A DNA stretch of 64,000 nt from Channa striata (GCA_033026295.1 CM065173.1:13020517-13084516); one strand, 5' to 3'; counted from the first letter of the stretch, positions 12,086 to 25,453 are shown. Translations and numbers: made by a program. Notes: generated from the sequence alone by a model not told the origin.

Positions 12086-13199
12086 TTTTTCTTAAATTCC
12101 CTTTATCATCTGAAATGGAAATGCAGTGCCTTTCTACGTACTCTCATAAGCCTAGTGATCATTTGCTTAGCAATGTTTTTTTTTCTATAGTAAGTCATCA
12201 CTTTGCATACACCCTGAGATCAAATAATGGCATAGTTTATAAGAGGAGACTAACAGTCACGCCATCTGCAGTGGCGGAAGAAGTACTGTTAAAGTTTTAC
12301 TAGTAGGATTCCAGTTCTCCCAGAGAACTCAACGTAAAGTAATAAATCTTGCAAAATGGCAAACTTTAGAATACTTATTAAATATTGTACAGCTCTGACA
12401 CTGCATTCTCGTGGCCTGTACCTGAGGGCATGCTATAACACCAAAGTCTGTATCTGTGTTTTTGTATTGTTCACTGTACATTTTATTGTAAACTGTCCTA
12501 TTGACTAAGTGATTTCCCACTGCTGCTTTATAGGTGTCTGTATATAAGGACTTGTTCTCTAAACCAATTTAATTTTCAGCCTTTTTTCACATGGTTTTAG
12601 TTTGGGGGATAAAAATGAAAAACATATGTTTCAAATTTTGGTGTCACGTGGTCATGGCTTTTTTCTGAACATTTGTGTGTTTTTTTTGGAATGTCTGTAT
12701 ATGTAACCTGGAGTAGTTTTTCTTCTAGAAGCAGAGGTATATTTCAGTATGAGGAAAATACCTTTAGTTTATACAATGTATATAGAGTACATACATCTAG
12801 ATGTAGATATTATCTGAAATAAAACATTTCTCCAGATGATTTATTCTACAGAAGATTTACTACTAACAGCAGAGACATATTAGAATTTAGGGAAAGCAAG
12901 TTTGGTTAATAGAATTTATATAATCGCCATATACTCCAAACGAAAACAACAAAGCTGTTTCTATGTATTTATTATACGTTGCATTCCTCTCTTAGCAAAG
13001 ATGTATGATGTGCAAACATCCATAAACTCCCCCCACCCGCCTCTTTTTAACCAGCTCCCATACTAAAGCAAACTAGTTATGGAAAGAGGGATCATAAATA
13101 ATTGCTGAACTGATTCACATCCTGTTCGATTTTCCACATCCAGTCCTCCCGTGGTAAATAGTGCAAAGGAAAAGCACCTGTCATGGAAAATGTGGAGAG
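12086..13199. other. intergenic region upstream of sytl4
   Basis: AT-rich sequence with T-runs near 12078 and 12177. I see no gene, structured RNA or well-kept repeat in it. Confidence 0.5.
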
Positions 13200-13522
13200 G
13201 CGCTCCTGCGTGTCCGCCGCAAACTTTCCTTATCTTCCGGTACTTGGGACTCCTCCAGTTCACTAAGTCCACAGCGTCGGAGACGGCGGAGCGAAGAAGA
13301 AGAAGACGACGACCACGACCTGGGGGGGGGACGAGGCAGGAGCATGGCCGCGGCTGATGAGCAGTGTGAGGAAGCGTGTCCGTCTTTCTGCTCGGCTCTT
13401 CAGCGGTTAGCGTGTCTGCGGATTGTGCCTGACTTTGCTGCGTTTTCTGACAGGAACAGCAGTTCGCTCACGCACGTAGCGACGCCAACTGTGTGTTAGC
13501 GGGGCGCGGGCAACTTTCAACA
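13200..13522 (+). promoter_or_regulatory. sytl4 promoter and probable noncoding first exon
   Basis: This is a CpG-rich block with GA-rich (13280-13310) and G-rich (13321-13329) tracts. It ends at a plausible donor 'tcaacag|gtgtgtg' (13522/13523). It lies about 1.9 kb before the exon that holds the sytl4 start codon and has the composition of a promoter with a 5' UTR exon. Frames open across it (for example from 13161) show no family similarity and are probably noncoding. Confidence 0.5.
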
Positions 13523-13713
13523 GGTGTGTGTGTTTTTCTTTTAATTAACCAACGCTTTGTTTTTTTACTTTAGACTCAATGTAGTAAAATACATAAAGCA
13601 AATGTCCAAATCCTCTGCGTTTACGGTCGTTTGAAAGCAAAAGACACCATGAAGTGCATGTGCAGTAGTGAACATTAGCATTATTTCGGGTAATTGTACA
13701 TGTCGGTAACACA

Positions 13714-13751
13714 AGTTTACGTTACGTTACGTTGCGTTACGTTACGTTAAC
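13714..13751 (+). repeat. GTTAC pentamer tandem repeat
   Basis: About seven near-perfect units of GTTAC/GTTGC read as '(gttac)n' and finish in 'gttaacg'. The repeat lies in the presumed first intron of sytl4, about 190 bases past the first-exon donor. Confidence 0.8.
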
Positions 13752-14141
13752 GCTCGCCCGTTGGCGTGGCAGGCGTTACCATGGAGTTATTCAATCTAGA
13801 AATATGAAAAGTTAGCATGTCAGTATGCTGATCTGTAGAGGTGATAAGGCAGATGTCATCTGCTGTCGTGGAGCTGTGTGTTTCAAATACAAATTCAGCC
13901 GTTAACCCTGTAGAATAAAACTTTCAATATGTTTCAGCAACTTAATTAAATTTATATGTCAAGAGACAATCTGAGAAAACAGATGACATACTTAGAATGA
14001 TAAAGTACAGATAAAGCTGCTTTACGTGGAAACATACTGCAATCAGTATTATTTCTTTCATTGGTTAATACTAGATTTACAGGGCCGTGTGTTAAATATT
14101 TTAATATTGACAGTGTGAATGAGACTTGCAGTTGAGTTATG

Positions 14142-14310
14142 GGGTGGCCGTAGCTCAGTTGGTGAGGCCGTCGTCCACAGACCACAGCGTTGATCATTCA
14201 ATACTCCCTCCTCACTATAGTTGAAGTGTCATTGCGCAAGATACAGAATTCTAAGTTGCTCCCGGTGGGCCAGGTAAGCACCTTGCATGGCAGCTATTTA
14301 ACCCAATTAA
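14142..14310 (+). repeat. tRNA-derived SINE copy
   Basis: The 5' head 'gggtggccgtagctcagttggt' carries an intact RNA polymerase III A box (TAGCTCAGTTGG). A degenerate B box follows ('gttgatcattcaat'). The body 'ttgctcccggtgggccagg...ccttgcatggcagct' is shared with copies near 31204, 42280 and 51330 in this window. It is a SINE and not a functional tRNA gene, because the B box is broken and the cloverleaf does not form. Confidence 0.75.
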
Positions 14311-15442
14311 CCCAGAGGATTCTTGTAATTTTACACTGTAAATGTTACTACACTTTGCTTTCTGTGTTTCTTTAATAATCTTGTTTTTATTGTTTATAAG
14401 GGACAAATTCAGTAAGGGGCCTGAGTGCTCACACGTCATTTATTTCCTTAAGGTTAACTGGAAAAGTTGCCCTGCAGGTATTTTTAAAGCCATGTAGTAT
14501 TAGTTGGCCTCAGTCATTTAAACAATGAGGAAAAAGGTCTCAGGTTTTCCATACAGCTTAGAATTGCAGGTTTCCACACAATTAGCTACTTAACATTCAC
14601 AGTTTCCCCTCTTACTTAAACCTCATTTCAAGCTATTTAAATAACACCCGGAGCGTAGAGTTTCAGGGAACATGGCAGATGACAAGTTTTATGTTGAGCT
14701 TAAACAAATCGTTTAGCTGCTACACTCCACCCGACTCTCTGTGTCCTTAGAGGGTGGGAACCCTACGTGATAGCCAAGTTCATGTTGTTTTTGCCTGTTC
14801 CACTCTAAACAACCTTTCACCCTGGCTTTCTGTGGGATTTTAACTCTTCTGGCATCCTGGTTTCTCTTCCTTATTTGCCAATTTTGGAAAGCAGTTTTAA
14901 AGTTTTCAAATCCCGTCCTGTGATGAATGGAAAACATGTCTAATGGTCAGTCTGTGTTTGCTTTTTCAAGATTCCCATGGATTATAATATTTGTCACATG
15001 ACGACAAAAGTTTTTTTATTGATCTATATTTGAACACAAGAACAAACTCTGATGAAGTTGTTTAAATAAATCTAATAAGGCAGCATTTGTTTGCCTTCCT
15101 CCTTATTAATGACCCACCTCCTTCAGAGCAGAGTTATGCAGGAGGATTCTTGCGTACTAACAGCAGAAGCTTCACTGCATGAAGGCCAACAGGGAAAGAA
15201 AAGGTCACTTGGTTGTCTACTTGTCGGTTGTCATTTGATTAGGGCAATGCAACTCTTTGTCTGTAGATGACTTTTGATTTGAAAATTCTAATCAAACTCT
15301 ATTTGCAGCATATGCATATACTGTAAGATACCCTTTCAGTCAGTTTCTGACGTTCTGTGTCCTCTTCAGGTGATCTTCTTGATGCAACAGTGATTAGGTT
15401 AAGGCTATTCATCCACTGTAAGGACTCGCACTTGAAACCACA

Positions 15443-18400
15443 ATGCCTCAGGCTGCAGACATGATCAACCTGGGTTTTCTGTCTGAATCTGAGCGGGAAA
15501 TGATCTTGAAGGTGCTTCGGCGAGATGAAGAGCTGAGGCAAGCTGAGGATCAGCGTGTGCGGTGAGAAGAGCGTATATTGGACAAAATTTGCTTAATACA
15601 CTTGTAGTAAGAAATGTTAGTACAAAAAGCCAAACAAATGTTTAAGGTTATTTAGAAATAGAGACAATGTTATTAGTTCAAATGAAAGCTCTGACAAATT
15701 CAGTTCATATCAGAACATATAATCTTCACAAATAAATGTAAACGCTCAACATTCTCTATCATGAAGGTTTTATGTTATGTATGAATAAATTGGGACGTCT
15801 GGCATACGTTTGCTCTTTATGTATTGTTGTAGGTATCTTATATTTATCACAATATCTTGCACATACTTCTATGGGTTACAGTCTTTATTTGGGTAACTTT
15901 TACCTAAGCAATAGTTTCTAGTTTGGCGTGGAAAAGTTCTCAAACTGTGTTATATGAAAATGTGGCGTTTGGTCATCAACAAAAAAAAAAAATTATCTTA
16001 TTGGCACTAGAATTTCAAATAGTACCCAGCCCTTGTTGCTGGGTGCAGACAAATTTGCACAAGAACCTATTTAGTTAACAACAAAGATATAGGTACCTTA
16101 TCTTGATTCAGAATTTTGTCTTGCTGTCTGCACCCCTTTGATGCAGGGCTGGGTAATAATTTAGTAACTTTTTTCTGAACAGTGGAAATTGGTGTCATAT
16201 TTATGCAATGTTATCATTTCAGGAAGCTGAGGACAGAGTTGCAGGATGTGAAGAGGAAAGGGGCCAAACGTAGTGGTGAAAGCTACAGTCAGCGAAGTTG
16301 TGGCCGATGTCTGGAGCCTCTGAGCCGACTATCTATTTTTGTCCGTCAATGTAAGATGTGCCACCACCACATTTGCCGCAAATGCCAAACAGTCCTTCCT
16401 GACGGATCGTGGCTGTGCAATGTGTGCATCAAAGAGTCGTAAGACCTGTTTTGTTCATACTCTCCCATAACTTGTTAAATTGCCAAAGTTATACCGTATA
16501 TGTCAAATTAATCAAAATAGAAGGAAATACAAATGTTTTTTTAATTCTTTTTTGTGTATTTGAAGGTAATGCATAATTTAATAGTTAATATTATTCCATA
16601 TTTTTATGTGTTTTTCCGTGTTCACTAACAGTTTCAAATCACCTTTGTTTTTACATGTTAAAAAAACGCGGCAGCAACCCTTACTGATGGAAATACACAC
16701 TCAATGGCAGTTTATTACGTGCAGTTGGTTAAAATTACTTTAATCTAGTATTGCAGCAATAGGGATAAGGTGATTATTAAGCTTTATTGCATTACATAGT
16801 AGGATGTCTGTGCTATTTAGCCTTTTTTGAGTAAAAATTAGTCGGACAAAATAAAATATAACCTCACAAACTGCAGCTTCCAAAACAACCACACCATAAG
16901 TTGAGTCGACACTTTTCTAAAACCGTTTGGAAAAACATCAAAACACTGATGAAGAGAGGAGATTTTGCAGCACTATTCTGAGGCTTGCAGGGGTGTTAAG
17001 CTAGGTGGACCTTTTTATTAATGGGGCCCCTGTATTTAAATTTTGCAATGTTAAAAAATGTTGTAAAGTAAAGAGTCTGGTGGGAGGCAAAATGCTACAT
17101 TCAATAGTAGTAAAATATTATGTAATATGAATGTCATTTAAAGCAATGTCACTGCACATACATCAATAACATTAATGAAATACTAATGAGATCAGTGCAC
17201 AGCTCCAAGTATGTTGGATAATCAGTTCATGTTATGGCTTTTAGCTGTTAAATAAGTTAAAATTTTCTTTAGTTTACGCTTGTATTCATATTGATTCCAG
17301 GGATCTAAAGAAAAGAACAGGTGACTGGTTCTACGATCAAAGAGTCAACCGCTTCATCACAAACCCTGCACACGACCTAGTGAGGATCTCCCTGAGAAAG
17401 CCTTGTGAGTACAGGAAGAGGAAAGGGTATCAATTGTTTAACTAGGAAGGTAAACAATACTGAGCCCGGGCCAGCTGAAATGCCCGCAGACAGAAGAATG
17501 TGATCCATGTTCAACAGTAGATGAATATGAATGCTAAAAACTTGGCATAATACTATTGTTGCCATTTAACTTTGTTCTTTACAGCGAATAAGCGTGAGAC
17601 AACGGGAGAAGCGCTGATGAAAAGTACCGAACCAAATCTAGATGCTCCCACACCTGTGCCCCGGGCCAGACAGAAAAATCAGATGTCTGACAAAAGGTTT
17701 ATTGTCAGTCTTTATATTAGTTTTGTTACTTTTACAAAGGTCAGTGAACAAAGATTAAGAAAATCATTCAACCATTTTCTCAAATTTTCTTTGGCAGTCT
17801 CTCCAGTGAGAATTCAGGATCGGTTGCTTCAAGGGAATCATTTGAGTCAAAGCCACGCAGTGATACTGACTCAGAAAATGCCAGTATAAGGAGCGGTAAA
17901 ACTGAGAATAAGAGTGGCCATGTGACCTCTGACCAAGCAAGGTAAACTCCTCTTACTTTCATTTAAAAGGCACAAACATGACCACTAAGCTCAAAACAAC
18001 AAATGAAGCAGGAAGTGCAGTTCTCAGTTCTCTTCCCCCAAAAATGTTCAGAGTGTCTGGTCAAGTTTGATAACCAGATGACCAGAGCTGTGTCAGATCA
18101 GTAGGTCTGGAAAAAGTTGTGAATCTAATTTGTTACAAAATCGCTCACATACTAAGAGGGTAAATCACTAAACCTTTTAACCATACATTATTTGCAATTA
18201 TTGAATTAAAATTTAACCATTGCTCAGGTCTTTCAGTAAACATATTTTATAATATGAAATCAAATCTTCAGTCCAAGTGTTTCTTTTTGCATACATCATG
18301 TCATAGTTTCTAGATCCACTGATAAAACAGTAAAAGATTGAATCAGTGTGGTCATATAACTTTGAAAATTGGTCTGTATGCTCAGAAATACAAATGCAGT

Positions 18401-21400
18401 ATTATGGATGGGACAAAACCCCATTTAAATGAGTTATTCTTTTTAGCTTTCAGGCTTAGTTGTTTCAATAAGAAGCCTGGGAAATGTCATCTACCTGAAA
18501 TGCTGTCATTTCATTTCATTGTCATTGTCATTTGCAGATTAAATATGAAAACTTTATTTAGACAAGTAATAGGTTAAGTATGTTTGATTTATTTTGTCAC
18601 AGGAAGGAAAACAGCTCAGCTCTGTCCAGCCTAGCAGGATCCAGTGATTCTAGTCTGTCTATCCCAGTCAAAACAGATGTTGTCACTGTTGATGGCAGCT
18701 CAGAAATTAACACTGTAAGAAATGGACACAATTCAGTATTATTTGTATCTTTAGTTTTTCTCTCTCTGACTGTATCTGACCTTTTCACCACAGGTGTCAG
18801 ATGTAAAACAGGTTAGTCCGAGCCCAGACTTGGATGTTGACAGACTCTTCAAGAAGAGCATCAGACGAGCCCCAAAGGCTCCAGGTTAGTGTGACGTTGC
18901 CAAAAGCTGTAATATTTTGAAGCATATTGAATTGTGCATATAGTAGTTTAATTGCTGCTCTATACATTTATTTAAGAGCATGTATCAACACTGGACCTGC
19001 GTGATGGACAAGACCCAGTGGAGGCTCCAATGGGCAACAGGAGCCAGTCTGTACCTGGCTTAGACATAAAGGTGAGTCATAAATGGAAAAGTCAAGAGAG
19101 AGTCAAAAATGTGATCTATTTAATATCTGGATTTTTATTTTCATAAACTGATATGCTTGTAAGTCAGTTATGCTATTTTGGTAGCAAATTTCTGTTCTGA
19201 AAGCACCAAAATGAAAAAAAACACTGTGGGGACACAAAATTCATTTCATTATCGTTTCCTTTTTCTGTGGGAGTCATTTTCAGCATCTTCAACAGACTTT
19301 TTACTTCACATTATCCATGTCCAACAATGCTAAATAGCCATCAAGCAGTAGTGACACTAAGAGCAACTGAAGACGTTTTGCTGTAGAGAAAATGTATTGG
19401 TCACTCATCTTATTTAAGATGATTTGAAACTCATTTCTGGTTATATTTACTTGTTCTTGGGTAAATTACTCCCTGTGTGGTTTGTTGAATGTCACTGTCA
19501 ATTTTATGAAGCTAGAAAGAAGCTTCTGAGTTTTAGAAACACTGAAACTACTTGGCGTTGTAAGGAAATGAACAATTTCTCTGATTTAATCAAATATAAT
19601 TTTTATATATGTATGTTTGCTATGTAAGCACAAAATCAAGGGTTTCCTTGGCCTCAATGGTGTAGTATAACATGGTTATTTGAACTTTTTATTATCAGAT
19701 TATCTGTTTAATAAACAAAGAGATACATTTATGATTACTCATAAACTTAAGGACAAACCTTTTTTTAGAAAAGTAAATCTAATGGGTGTTAATAGTGTGT
19801 GTGTGTGTGTGTTTATGATCATCCCTCTGAATGTGTGTTATGGTACCACAGGAGGATGAAGAGGAGGATGAAGATATTGACAGTTTAGTTAACTTTCATA
19901 AAAGGAAGCTGGCTTCGAGCTCCTCCAGCCTACATAGCTCAAAGGTAAAGTATTGACATCGCATTAGTTTTCTAAAAGCTGTTTGAAGAGCAGCTCATTA
20001 TGTCTGTTAGAACGGAACTGATGTTAGATAATCTGGATGAGCATCTGTACCCTCAGGATATCCTTTAGCAAGTTCAGAGGAGTGACGTTTGTGTGAAGTA
20101 TTATTAAATGTTTCTATAGTTACCACCATCACTATGACATTCATGCTGTTGCTTTTTATTTAGATATGGACTTTCTGTCCATATCTAAATAAAAAGAACA
20201 GCATGAATGTTTCCATGTTATTTATTGGAATCTGTGCTTTAAAACATTGACCTGCAGCATTAAGCCTTCACAACATATCTAAATATTATCCACAAGTCAA
20301 TATCTAATATCAGTGAAACTTAAAACAAACAGAGGAGCTGTTAGGTATTTATTCATTTCAGGCATATGTATTTTCTGCAGACTACTCTTGGCAGCATGAT
20401 GAGTATTTACAGTGAAGCAGGAGACTTTGACAGTGTGGACGTGAGTGGAGAAGTTGTCTTCTCTATAAGCTACGATGAACACACCCAGAGCCTCCAGGTC
20501 TTCATCAAGGAGTGCCATGAGCTGGCCTACGGTGACGCCTCACGTCAGCTTTCTAACCCGTAAATATAAAGAAACGTTCACTTTTTTTTTTCAAACATTT
20601 GGAAACTATCATGTGAAACTCCAATAGGCAACCAAAACACATTTGAATAAAAGTTTGTGCCATATTCAGCTCTATAAAAGACGCGTTTTTCAACTGCACA
20701 CACACATCATATTAACACAGCTTTGATTGGAGTAGATAACATGTTACTGTGTTTACAGAGTCTTGATCATCTAGTCCCAGAGGTGATGACTTGAGTTTCA
20801 CAGGAAATTGAATGTCAGATATTTTTAACAGCATTTAGCTGGGAAATACAGAAAACATAGTAGATGTGCTTGGGAGAAACAGTGTTTGACATAGTTTTCT
20901 GATTTTTTTTTTTTTTTTTTTGTTACAGTTATGTTAAATGCTATCTACTCCCTGACAAATCCCGCCAAAGCAAAAGGAAGACCGGCATTAAGAGAAACAC
21001 CATCAACCCTGTCTACAACGAAACATTAAAGGTGATGGTTTATAACTGGTAATTCTCTCACTGTATCACAACTGTTGACCTTACCCCGTTGACTTTGTGA
21101 CACACCCAGATTAGTGACCTTGTGCCATGTCTGCTACAAATAATGACCACACCTACAGAGACCTTAGGGTTGATATTGACATTACCGATTAGAAAAGCTG
21201 TTGTCAAATATTGACTTTGGTCCTGGTTTCCAGTGTACATCCTACTTAAACACAGTAGCAACCAAAATTCCTGGAAAGAAATCCAGCTGGATAAGTCAAT
21301 TTGTAATAAATAATTTATTGCCAAAGCAATACAAATGTATAGTTTTTTTTTTTCATCAGTGTCTTTAATCCTTCTGTTGTCCCCCCCCTCGTATTCCACC

Positions 21401-22392
21401 AGTACTCCATCAGCCGCTCGCAGCTGTTCACACGCTCCCTGTTGATATCGGTCTGGCATCATGGTCGCCTGAGCCGCAACGCCTTCCTTGGTGAGGTGGA
21501 GATCGCTCTGGACTGTCGAGACCTTGACTCCGCATATGAGGACCGTGTTGTTCTCATGGCAAAGGTAGATAAGAGAAAGTGAAGTCATCTTAGTCACAAA
21601 CTGTGTGAGATGGAAAGGATTTTATTTCTATTTCTATACAAGCAAAAGTTTACTTACCACAACACTGTGAATTCTTGATCTCAACAACATCAAAAAGGAA
21701 AAAAGAATTTTTGTCCTCATTAAATGTGCAAAAGTATTTTTTCTAAAAGTTGCAGTGTGCAACTTTAGCTAGTGCTAACACGCTTTGAGTCAGTCTTCTC
21801 TGCCGAGTTCTGCCTCTCTCCACCCTGAAACAGCTTTTCTTCACTCTTATGCTCCGCCACGCTCCGCACAGCCCTTCAAGTAGTTATAGTTATGAAATAA
21901 GAATAAATAATAATGCTACAAAACTCACCAATGAAGCAGCCATTTCACTTTTCTGATTGGTCAAAAGGGTCTTCAGATGCACCTCTCCACATGGAACACA
22001 TTTCTATTTAAAATAGTTGCATAGTGTAGAAATCAAGATTGGAACCTAGTATCTTATAGTATCCTAATCATATTTTTTAAATTTATTTTTGTTCATTCCT
22101 TCTGCCATTGAATTGCTGGCAGCTGTAGTATGACACCATTGGCAGGACTGAGCATTGTGGGATCCACATGTTCGAGTATGTGCATCCCTTTGCCAATCAA
22201 CTTCGTTGTCAAACTACTTGAAGACAAACATGTATTTGTTTGTTCTCTTTGACCTTTTTTTCCTTATGCATAAAACACAGTGTAGACAAAATAATGTAAT
22301 CTTCTTATGGAAATGGATTTGACAGTGTCCTCTGGCATTTTCTGATAAATAATGCGCCTGCTTACAGTGTACTTCTCTTGCTTTGTATGTCT

Positions 22393-22434
<42 letters not shown>

Positions 22435-24928
22435 AAAACAGATATGTTTATTGCATTTAACTCCTTTGAAATCGTTGGCATTTTTTTTAAAAACTTGCAT
22501 TGTTTATGACAGTTTTCTTTGATAATATTGGTCTTTTTGGGGGAGTGGATCGATCAAAGTCTAATGCTAGCTCTAATTGTTGTCTTACATTTATAAATGT
22601 TGCTATGAGAATATAAAATATAATGTTATGCCATTGTTTTGAAAACAAAATCAAGATTCAAAATGCTCCAAAAACAATAATGTCAGCAAAAATTGCATGT
22701 AGATAATATGTGATAGGTTAAGTCAAAAAAGGCTGTTAATCTTTGAAAACTCATGGTAGCAAGGACCAACCTTTAACCCAATCTGACCGACAGAGTTAAC
22801 ATGGCTGTGCAGGATATGGTAGACTGATAGATTGTCAAGGAAAAAAAAGGGGGGGCCAACTTATAGATTATGTTCTTTGGGCATTGTAGCCAGCCTGTCT
22901 GAGAGGAAACTTTAGCACATTTAAAATCAGAAGTGTTCAGAAGGTCAAAGCAAATCAAAACAAAGCAAAGTTATTGATTGGCTGTGAGCATTAGAGCCTG
23001 ACCAGTGTAGATCCTGGGTCTCATACACTTATGGTGTATGTATGCACATAAGTGTATGTGTTGGCAGATATGCATAGAACTTCAGAACATAAAATAAAAA
23101 AATCAATTACATATTTAGTTAAACTAGCAGATGCAAATGGGCTAGAAATATCCTGCCTCTGCATTCTTCTGTGAGATAACTCTAATAACATTACTCGTGG
23201 TTTGAATTCTTTTTTGTGTGTCCTAAACAAATGTCTCAGTAAATCTGTCTGCTTTCTTTGAACAGTCAGCATCTGCTCTGCCAACTTCACCTTTTGCTCA
23301 GTACAAAGGAGAGTTGGTGATCTCCTTGAAGTACATTACACCTATAAAGACAACAACTGAGAAAAGCAAAGGTAAAAGTACAAGAGAAAAACTGCATTTA
23401 ACTCTGTTTGGTTTGAATTTCTAAGTGTGCCTCTCATTTCCTCTTTAGGCAAAAAGGCACTGGCAGAGGAAGGGGGGGAACTCCACATCCTAATCAAAGA
23501 GGCAAAGAATTTGATAGCAATGAAAGCAGGAGGCACATCAGATAGTTTTGTAAAAGGGTGAGTGATGTATCTGGGAGTGTGTGCTTTACAGACAGTTTTG
23601 TCTTTTGGAACTAATTTTCAGTTTGTGGTTCTGCAGATACTTGCTCCCAGTGACAGCGAAGACCACAAAGAAGAAGACTCCAGTTGTGAAAAAGAACCTG
23701 AACCCGCACTATGACCACACGTTTGTCTACAAAGGCCTGGCTTTGGAGCAGCTACAGGAGATGTGTCTGGAGCTGACGGTGTGGGACAAAGAGACCATGT
23801 TGAGCAATGAATTCCTGGGCGGAGTTCGACTCAGCTCTGGCAAAGGTAAATCACTTAACAGAAGTCAGAAAATCCATATTTCCTTTTTAGATTCATCATA
23901 CAGTCGTCTGTTCAGATATTTTCTCTTTGACAGTAGCTACAGCTGCTGCTCTGCAACAGTGTGTCAGGCCTGTTGCCCTCTTAGGTTCTCAATTATTTCT
24001 CCTGTTCATACTTCCGCGCAAACAAATCCACAGTTTTTCTATGAAAAAATATTTGCTAGAATTTTACATAGGACTATACAGTCAAATTTAGAAGACATCC
24101 ATTTCATATGGATAACTATTATTGTAAAGAACAAAATCCTTTTTCTTTTACTGTGCATCTGCTACAGCACAAAGTGGTAAAAGTCTTTTTTGTTTAGTAC
24201 AAAAACATGCATTAATTATAATAACTTTGAATTATATCAACTCAGTTTGACTAACTAAACTGGTAAGGTTCATGTTTTTGAATTTGTCCCAATCTCTGCC
24301 CCTGCTATACTTTTTGAGAGCCTCTTAATGGTTGAAAGAAATGGGGAGAATGATTACACCAACCAAAATCTATTTTAGTGTTTTCAAAGGCAGCTCTTTT
24401 GAAATCATAGAAAAAAATTCTGAACCTATCCTTTAGTTGCAATTTAGTGTTCAGGTCCTGATCTGGACACTGGGGAATGAGCAACCATGTCATTTTTATG
24501 ATGTGGCCCAGCTTTCCTAGTATTGAGCGTAACACTGAGACAAAGATGATTTAAATAATCTTCATAAAAAGAGAAAGTAATTCCATATTCTTCCTTTTCT
24601 AGTTTAGTTTTACTGTCAAAGCAGAGCTGCACTTGTCAGAAATGCACTTAATTTTCAATTACTGCTGAATTACACACTGGGATTCCATGTCTTTTTCCCC
24701 CAGTGTGAAATCTGGGTAAATGTAATTTGCCATTAGTAATAATAACACTAATTCTGCATTCGCTGTGTAATCTTCACTCCTGTAGGCACTGTGAAAATGG
24801 GAAAGGAGGAAGTGGTGATGGACTCAGTAGGAGAAGAGGTGAGTCTGTGGGAGAAGATGATGCAGTACCCGGGCTCGTGGGCAGAGGGCACTCTGCCATT
24901 GCGTTCTACTATGGGGAAGGGCAAATGA
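15443..24928 (+). CDS. sytl4: synaptotagmin-like protein 4 (granuphilin), complete
   Basis: Slp4/granuphilin is a Rab27 effector that docks secretory granules at the plasma membrane. Sixteen coding exons join in phase: 15443-15561, 16223-16438, 17301-17404, 17585-17696, 17798-17941, 18603-18714, 18794-18884, 18977-19071, 19852-19944, 20381-20559, 20929-21031, 21403-21564, 23266-23371, 23449-23557, 23637-23845 and 24786-24928. They give 698 aa (human 671). The N-terminal Rab27-binding domain has helix 1 (FLSESEREMILKVLRRDEEL) and zinc-finger pairs C66/C69, C83/C86, C91/C94 and C105/C108. The TGDWFYDQ motif is at about 118-125. The linker keeps NRSQSVPGLDIK and an acidic run. C2A spans about 385-510 (SNPYVKCYLLPDKSRQSKRK) and C2B about 520-690 (GGTSDSFVKGYLLP, FLGGVRL). 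The C-terminus has QYPGSWAEGTL, as in SYTL4 and unlike SYTL5. The donor after 17696 (GTTTAT) is weak. A three-codon upstream frame (ATGCAACAGTGA, 15382) precedes the start. Confidence 0.95.
20137..20210. repeat. near-perfect 34-bp inverted repeat with 5-nt loop
   Basis: The left arm at 20137-20171 and the right arm at 20177-20210 are reverse complements over 34 bases, with one unpaired G at 20151 in the left arm and the loop 'tttct'. The right arm starts 'gtccatatctaaataaaaag' and ends 'aacagcatgaatgt'. It lies in a sytl4 intron between the exons ending at 19944 and starting at 20381. Almost no mismatches have built up, so it is recent or kept by selection. Confidence 0.95.
21745..22032. mobile_element. 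possible diverged miniature inverted-repeat element
   Basis: The left end 'aaaagttgcagtgtgcaactttag' and the right end 'aaaatagttgcatagtgtag' resemble, in opposite orientation, the terminal inverted repeats of the clearer element at 57134-57415. Both hold 'tctgattggtca' inside, and the overall lengths are close. It lies in a sytl4 intron. Divergence is high, so the assignment is tentative. Confidence 0.35.
22395..22432. repeat. (TG)19 microsatellite
   Basis: This is an uninterrupted TG dinucleotide run in the sytl4 intron between the exons ending at 21564 and starting at 23266. Confidence 0.97.
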
Positions 24929-25453
24929 GGACAGCAGCAGAGGCCTAGACCTTCAAACAAGAGATGCTGCATGGGAGGAATCTGTAAGGGGGCTGAGACA
25001 AATATGAGATTGTGGACTTTTTTTTTTTTTTTTTTTAGCAAGTTAATCAGACCAAAAGCTGGGCTGCTGGAGTGAGCAGACTCTCAGCTGATTGGCTGTA
25101 AGAAGACATACAGTTCACTGGCCTGCTGGATATGTCGTCTCACACAGGCTTCCCTGTTTGGGCTTCATGTCCAGCATGGCTCTCCCTGACTAATGGCAGG
25201 TGTCATTTCTGAAAATGTGCTGAAGAATCACAACACTAAATATATTGTAAGAGCATTGACACAGTGATTTTGTTTTCAGGCTTTATATATTTTTGTAATT
25301 TAACATCATGCACAGCACTTGCCAAAGAAACAGTGTCACAATGTGTCATCTTATTGTTTTATAATTTTGTACAGAATTACACTGGCTATCATAAAAAAAA
25401 ATTGTGCTTAGTTTAATCTACAGCATTGCATTTTACTCTTAGAACATTATATT

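Noticed and set aside
13161..13499. 112-codon frame in the sytl4 promoter block
   Set aside because: Low-complexity acidic and arginine codons come from GAA-rich DNA. There is no family match, and it probably lies in promoter and 5' UTR sequence.
14142..14215. functional tRNA gene
   Set aside because: Only the A box is intact. The B box is degenerate, the arms do not pair, and the downstream sequence is shared SINE body.
21058..21597. 179-codon minus-strand open frame
   Set aside because: It is antisense to the sytl4 C2A exon (21403-21564) and its flanking intron. It has no domain, and the opposite strand is clearly the coding one.
15443..24928. sytl5 instead of sytl4
   Set aside because: TGDWFYDQ, GAKR, SKRET-like wording (here NKRET) and the QYPGSWAEGTL end fit SYTL4. 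SYTL5 has TGEWFFEE and a different C-terminus.
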